DNA from: an uncultured Altererythrobacter sp.
GTDB lineage: Bacteria; Pseudomonadota; Alphaproteobacteria; Sphingomonadales; Sphingomonadaceae
Reading direction: 5' to 3'
DNA length: 10,427 bases
NCBI GenBank assembly: GCA_938009055.1
Contig: CALLIO010000047.1
Span: 1 to 10,427 of the forward strand
A model generated the notes under the pieces. The model was not told the origin of the DNA, did not search any database, and saw only the letters and a list, made by a program, of their open reading frames with translations. The position numbers and the translations under genes are program-made. Position 1 is the first letter of the stretch; each line of letters starts with the position of its first letter. This document shows, one piece after another, positions 6,884 to 10,427 of this stretch.

Positions 6884-6934
6884 TGCGTCGCGGCACTTAG
6901 GGTCTGCACCGCAAAAGGGCAACACAGCATTGGT

Positions 6935-7831
6935 TTAGCGGGCCAAAAACACTTCCATCGCATCATTCACCGCTGCGGGCGCTTCCCAAGGTACGAAATG
7001 GCCGCAATCGGGCACTTTCGCGACTGTGAGATCGGGGATCACTTCGTCTAACCTTTCAAGATTGGATGCAGGCAGAGCGAGATCATCCAGCGCCCAAATC
7101 ACCAGCGTAGGGATGGTGAGATCGGGCAGGGGTGGCGGCGCGAACCCTTCGGGCAGGGCAAATGGCTCGTCCATTGTCGGCACCACCATTGGGCTGGCGC
7201 GATAATAGTTGAGCATGCCGAAGCAGGCTTCGCGATCCTCCCAATCTTTGAGCAGGATCGCGCGCTCTTCATCAGGCATGGCGCTGGGCTTGTCCCATTT
7301 GACGACCTTTTGCATTAGTCCGGTCAGGCCTTTTTCTCGGATCAGATCATCATTGGCCGGATCACGAAAGGCGCGGATATATTGGCTGCTTTCGCGCTGG
7401 CCACGGTCTAGCCACAACAGTTTGGTGAAGATCAGCGGATGCGGGGCGTTGGCGATAATCGCGCGCTCAACCCGTGCATGCTGGCCGCCCAGCGCCACGC
7501 CCCATGCAATCGCGCCGCCCCAATCATGGCCCACAATAGTGAACTTCGCGATGCCCAGCGCATCGGCGAGCAGGAATACGTCGCCAATAAGCTTGTCGGG
7601 CGTGTAGGCGCTGACCTCTTGCGGTTTGGAAGAGCCGCGAAAGCCGCGCTGATCGGGCGCAATGCAGCGATAGCGGCTTGAGAAATGTGCGATCTGATGC
7701 CGCCAAGTGCGGTGGTTTTCAGGAAAACCATGGAGGAAAACCAGCACCGGCGCATCAACCGGCCCTTCATCAACCACATCAAGCTCGATCCCATTGGCGA
7801 GGCTAACGCGTTTCTGCTCGAGTTCGATCAT
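6935..7831 (-). CDS. Alpha/beta-fold hydrolase, epoxide hydrolase-like
   Basis: The 298-residue protein shows the alpha/beta hydrolase order: oxyanion-hole motif HGFPE (34-38), nucleophile elbow GHDWGG (101-106) with Asp103, acid residue in WALDD (246-250), and the histidine of CGHFVPWEAP (276-285), His278. An Asp nucleophile in GHDWGG is typical of epoxide hydrolases and of haloacetate/haloalkane dehalogenases. HGFPE together with a cap containing YYRASP (209-214), whose tyrosine could activate an epoxide, favours epoxide hydrolase. The substrate is unknown. No signal peptide is visible, so it is likely cytoplasmic. Its ATG overlaps the stop of the dehydrogenase gene as TAATG with GGAAG just upstream, so the two are probably coupled. 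hisG starts 51 bases after its stop and could be read from the same transcript. Confidence 0.88.
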   Translation of the reverse strand: MIELEQKRVSLANGIELDVVDEGPVDAPVLVFLHGFPENHRTWRHQIAHFSSRYRCIAPDQRGFRGSSKPQEVSAYTPDKLIGDVFLLADALGIAKFTIVGHDWGGAIAWGVALGGQHARVERAIIANAPHPLIFTKLLWLDRGQRESSQYIRAFRDPANDDLIREKGLTGLMQKVVKWDKPSAMPDEERAILLKDWEDREACFGMLNYYRASPMVVPTMDEPFALPEGFAPPPLPDLTIPTLVIWALDDLALPASNLERLDEVIPDLTVAKVPDCGHFVPWEAPAAVNDAMEVFLAR

Positions 7832-8637
7832 TACGCTTCCATCTTGTCCATATAGCCATCGGCCACCATGGCCGCGACTTGGTCGAGCAATGCCTCAGGA
7901 GTGCGGCACATCTCGCCCATTTGCTCTTCCGCACCGCGCGCGACGATAATCTCGCGGGTTCCGGCGGCAACGGCATCGATCATCGTTTTGGCGGCTTCAT
8001 CGGCAGGAATGCCATTGTCGATAATACTGTCGCTGCGCCCGCGCTTTTCGCCATCGGCGGTGAAGGCATTCTTGGCGACATCGGTGGCAACGGATCCGGG
8101 ATAGATCACATGCACATCGACACCATTGACCGACAGCTCTGCACGCAAAGCATCGGCATAGCCGGCCAGCCCGAATTTCACGGCACTATAGCCAGTGCGC
8201 ATCGGCACGCCGACCTTGCCTGCGATGGAGGAGATGAAGAGCAGTTTGCCGCTGCCGCGCTCGGCCATATGTCCGATCAAGCTTTGGCTGAAAGCGATTT
8301 GCGCGGTCAGGTCGATTGCGATGATGTCGCGGTAAACCTGCATATCGGTTTTGAGTGCTCTGGAACGCTGCGAAACGCCAGCATTGGCCACAGCGATGTC
8401 CACGCCGCCTTTCCACGCCAGAGCCTTTGCATTGGCATTGGCAAGCGCTGCATCATCGCGCACATCGAAGGGTAGGATCAGCGTCTCGCCGCAATCCTTG
8501 GCGACTTCGGCAAGCCTGCCCTGATCGCGGCCCGATAGGATCAGATGCGCACCGCGCGCGGCCCAATCGCGCGCCATGGCTGCGCCAATCCCCGAAGACG
8601 CTCCGGTGATCCAAACTACCTTTTCAGTAAAGCTCAT
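7831..8637 (-). CDS. Short-chain dehydrogenase/reductase (SDR, DHRS7-like)
   Basis: This is a classical SDR of 268 residues with a Rossmann fold. It has the cofactor motif TGASSGIG (11-18), SGRD (35-38) after beta-strand 2, PFDVRD (56-61), NAG (85-87), catalytic Ser137 in ISSIAG, and Tyr150/Lys154 in YSAVK. The serine-to-tyrosine spacing of 13 fits the family. An Arg two residues after the glycine in SGRD suggests NADP(H), which is an inference. GKVGVPMRTGYSAVKFGL (141-158) and FTADGEKRG (192-200) recall DHRS7/DHRS7B-type SDRs, whose substrates are lipophilic alcohols or ketones. The true substrate is unknown. The ATG at 8637 has an excellent GGAGG (8650-8646) eight bases upstream. A further ATG at 8661 lies before that site and is not used here. 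The gene follows the AraC regulator by 31 bases and overlaps the hydrolase gene. Confidence 0.92.
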   Translation of the reverse strand: MSFTEKVVWITGASSGIGAAMARDWAARGAHLILSGRDQGRLAEVAKDCGETLILPFDVRDDAALANANAKALAWKGGVDIAVANAGVSQRSRALKTDMQVYRDIIAIDLTAQIAFSQSLIGHMAERGSGKLLFISSIAGKVGVPMRTGYSAVKFGLAGYADALRAELSVNGVDVHVIYPGSVATDVAKNAFTADGEKRGRSDSIIDNGIPADEAAKTMIDAVAAGTREIIVARGAEEQMGEMCRTPEALLDQVAAMVADGYMDKMEA

Positions 8638-8668
8638 TCTGGTTCCCTCCCATGCTGCCATAGCGCGC

Positions 8669-9523
8669 TCAACTCGTTTGACTAGCTCGATGGCCTTGCT
8701 TGATTTGTTCCCGGAATTTTAAGCCCGCTGCTTGCAAAGGCGTATTCGCATCTTTGAACTGGCCCGGTGTCATTTTTGAAAAACGCCTGAATTCGCGGTT
8801 GAGATGCGATTCGTCGAAATAGCGCAGCTGAGCCAGCGCTTCCTCGCTTGGGCTGCTCATCCCGCGAATGGCAGCCGCCATATCGAGAAACCGGCTGCGA
8901 CGCAGCACAGCTTTGGGTGTGAGCCCGAAGCTGTATTTACAGCGGCGTTCCAATTGGCGCACGGAAAGGCCGATGTGCTTTGCTGCCTCTTCGACCCTGA
9001 TCGTGCTGTCCTCGCGCGCAATCACTTCAAATTCGGCCATGGCATCGTCAATGTGAAAAGTGCCGATCTGCTCAAGACGCGCTGAGACAATATGCTCGGC
9101 AATGGCAATCTTCTCTTCGTCGGTGCTTGCGGCTGAAACATCGTTGAACAGCTTTGTCGCCAGATCCCCCCAAACCTTTTCGAACGATATGAGTTCGTCG
9201 ACGAAATCAGCATGAGGTTGCTCGAACAAGGCACGCCATCCACTCGGACGCAACGCAAACCCGACCATGTCGAGGCTGCCGGTTAATCGCGCTTTGTAAG
9301 GGTTGAAGTTGGCGCCGGTAAACAATGGATAGCCTGGTTTGGACAATTCTTCGGGTGCATCGCTCCCGCTCCAATCGCCTTTGATCAAGCATCTCACCAA
9401 GGCGGTTTCAGCCAATACAAAGTCATCGATCACATGATCATCCGGCAAAGGTGCCTGAAACACATAGAAATGCCCGATAAATGGAGCGAGCTTGGCTGAA
9501 GGCTCGTAATTGCGCGAAAGCAT
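8669..9523 (-). CDS. AraC family transcriptional regulator
   Basis: The 284-residue protein has an N-terminal sensing region (about 1-165) and a C-terminal AraC double helix-turn-helix. The first HTH is about 175-200 (EEAAKHIGLSVRQLERRC, 178-195). The second is about 229-256, with the family signature FDESHLNREFRRF (236-248) followed by MTPGQF (251-256). The N-terminal part, with YEPSAKLAPFIGHFYVF at 6-22, resembles the DUF6597-type domain of many AraC-like proteins in alphaproteobacteria rather than an AraC cupin. The inducer is unknown. It is transcribed toward the dehydrogenase and hydrolase genes, 31 bases from the first, so it may control them, or itself, or both. Only a weak AAGA-like site precedes the ATG, and no firm promoter is seen in the 70-base gap after bolA. 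Confidence 0.9.
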   Translation of the reverse strand: MLSRNYEPSAKLAPFIGHFYVFQAPLPDDHVIDDFVLAETALVRCLIKGDWSGSDAPEELSKPGYPLFTGANFNPYKARLTGSLDMVGFALRPSGWRALFEQPHADFVDELISFEKVWGDLATKLFNDVSAASTDEEKIAIAEHIVSARLEQIGTFHIDDAMAEFEVIAREDSTIRVEEAAKHIGLSVRQLERRCKYSFGLTPKAVLRRSRFLDMAAAIRGMSSPSEEALAQLRYFDESHLNREFRRFSKMTPGQFKDANTPLQAAGLKFREQIKQGHRASQTS

Positions 9524-9593
9524 GGTGTTCTTACTCGGTAAAGTGCGACCGTTTGGGTATTCTTATTAGCATCGGTGACGGCTTAAATTGGCT

Positions 9594-9869
9594 TTATTGA
9601 TTGCCAGGCGCGCTGGCCTTGATCGCGACGGCATGCACGCGCCCGCCCACAATATCGCCGAGCGCTGCGATCACCGCGCGTTGCCGTTTAAGCCTGCTCA
9701 TCTCGGCAAAGGCAGCGGCCTCGATCACAATTGTGAAATGCGATTCGCCTGAACCATCATCGCCCGCGTGGCCGGAATGCTGGGCGCTGTCATTGATGAT
9801 CTCAAGCGCGCTGGGCGCAAATTTCTGCTCAAGCAAAGCGGTCATTTCTTCTGCCATTGTGGCGGCCAT
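9594..9869 (-). CDS. bolA: BolA family protein
   Basis: This is a 91-residue BolA-type protein. Family members bind [2Fe-2S] clusters together with monothiol glutaredoxins and affect iron-sulfur trafficking or, in some bacteria, transcription and cell shape. The sequence shows the variable loop DSAQHSGHAG (27-36) with His31 and His34, GESHFTIVIE (41-50), the helix MSRLKRQRAVIAAL (57-70), and RVHAVAIKA (77-85) with the invariant cluster-ligand histidine His79. Among possible starts, ATG at 9869 has AGGA (9882-9879) nine bases upstream. GTG at 9875 is too close to that site, and ATG at 9857 lies further inside. The gene is divergent from the J-domain gene across a 51-base gap. The AraC gene begins 70 bases after its stop. 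Confidence 0.93.
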   Translation of the reverse strand: MAATMAEEMTALLEQKFAPSALEIINDSAQHSGHAGDDGSGESHFTIVIEAAAFAEMSRLKRQRAVIAALGDIVGGRVHAVAIKASAPGNQ

Positions 9870-9920
9870 CAGCACTTTTCCTATTCACAAGCCTTGGAAG
9901 GATCACCATTGTGGGAGTGT

Positions 9921-10427
9921 ATGCCGCAAAGCAAGTTTCACGGACGGTTTGAAGACACGGGGCGCATTTGCGAGGCTCCGCATTGTGCCGAAGCTGGTGA
10001 GTTTCGCGCGCCCGGCTATGTCCGCGCGGGGTTTGACGGGCCGGGCCAATGGCGCTGGTTTTGCCTTGAGCATGTGCGCGAGTTTAACGCTGGCTATGAC
10101 TGGTTTGAGGGGCTGAGCGCTGAAGAGATTGTCGCCGCGCAATCGCCAGCGTCGGGATGGCAAACCGAAAGCCCGGCCTTCTCGCCAACGGCTGGCATCG
10201 ACAACATGCCCAAATGGTCGCAATTCGATGATCCGCTCGATGCAATTGGCGCCCGCGCAGCCGGGATCAAGTCACGCGCCCGCAAGCAGGCGCAAAGCGC
10301 GCCGACCGGCTTTTCCGCTCCGCGCTTCAATGCTGAGGAAGCCCAAGCGCTCGATACGATGGGGCTGGATTTGGACACTGATCGTAAGGGCCTGCGCCGC
10401 CGCTATTCAGAGCTGGTGCGGCGCTAT
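9921..10427 (+). CDS. J-domain (DnaJ-like) protein with an N-terminal Cys/His cluster, runs off the right edge
   Basis: The plus strand is open from 9921 to the end of the window, 169 codons with no stop. The last stretch, ALDTMGLDLDTDRKGLRRRY (143-162) then SELVRRY (163-169), matches helices I and II of a J domain, and the window ends exactly where HPD should follow. J proteins stimulate the ATPase of Hsp70/DnaK. Ahead of the J domain, residues 7-64 form a compact module with C17-x4-C22 and C48-x2-H51 (WRWFCLEHVREFNAGYDWF, 44-62), a possible zinc site. The middle region (about 75-140) is low in structure and rich in Ser, Pro, Ala and Arg. The ATG has GGGAG only 3 bases upstream. An in-frame TTG at 9909 has AAGGA at a better 6-base spacing and would add four residues. 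The bolA/J-protein pairing recurs in alphaproteobacteria, often followed by cobS; that is recalled, not seen here. Confidence 0.82.
   Translation, partial: MPQSKFHGRFEDTGRICEAPHCAEAGEFRAPGYVRAGFDGPGQWRWFCLEHVREFNAGYDWFEGLSAEEIVAAQSPASGWQTESPAFSPTAGIDNMPKWSQFDDPLDAIGARAAGIKSRARKQAQSAPTGFSAPRFNAEEAQALDTMGLDLDTDRKGLRRRYSELVRRY

Noticed and set aside
6353..7051. Plus-strand open frame across hisG and the hydrolase gene end
   Set aside because: It spans two well-supported minus-strand genes and has no family features.
7879..8475. Plus-strand open frame opposite the SDR gene
   Set aside because: It is antisense to a dehydrogenase with intact motifs and has no ribosome binding site or domain of its own.
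1..10427. Mobile elements, CRISPR arrays, toxin-antitoxin or phage defence genes
   Set aside because: No regularly spaced repeats, transposase, integrase or defence-type domains were seen. Codon use looks even across the window.

Overview
The window reads as an ordinary chromosomal segment of an alphaproteobacterium, most likely of the Sphingomonadales and close to Erythrobacteraceae. This rests on protein resemblance recalled from those groups, on the gene order hisG-hisD-nusB-thiL-hppA, on a short-form HisG, and on bolA divergent from a J-domain gene. No database search was possible. All genes but one lie on the minus strand. No tRNA, rRNA, insertion sequence, phage gene or CRISPR array was seen, and no intergenic gap exceeds about 155 bases.

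Listed from right to left, which is the direction of transcription. A plus-strand gene for a J-domain (DnaJ-like) protein starts near 9921 and runs off the right edge just before its expected HPD motif. Divergent from it is bolA, an Fe-S/redox-linked BolA-family gene. Next come an AraC-type regulator, a short-chain dehydrogenase and an epoxide-hydrolase-like alpha/beta hydrolase. The last two overlap by one base and look like a small metabolic unit.

A tightly packed housekeeping operon follows: hisG (short-form ATP phosphoribosyltransferase), hisD (histidinol dehydrogenase), nusB (antitermination factor) and thiL (thiamine-monophosphate kinase). Each junction overlaps by a few bases, so translational coupling is likely. 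The nusB/thiL junction is odd. The usual ATGA overlap reads ATAA here, which leaves thiL with an apparent ATA start behind a good Shine-Dalgarno.

A 154-base gap with several small hairpins and a strong ribosome binding site leads into hppA. It encodes a membrane proton-pumping pyrophosphatase with the lysine typical of the K+-independent class. A clear intrinsic terminator follows hppA. Then come tesB (acyl-CoA thioesterase II) and, at the left edge, the first 64 codons of a carotenoid-oxygenase-family enzyme.

I see no dedicated undescribed system. The points most worth checking are the non-canonical thiL start, the Cys/His cluster in front of the J domain, and the structured hppA leader.
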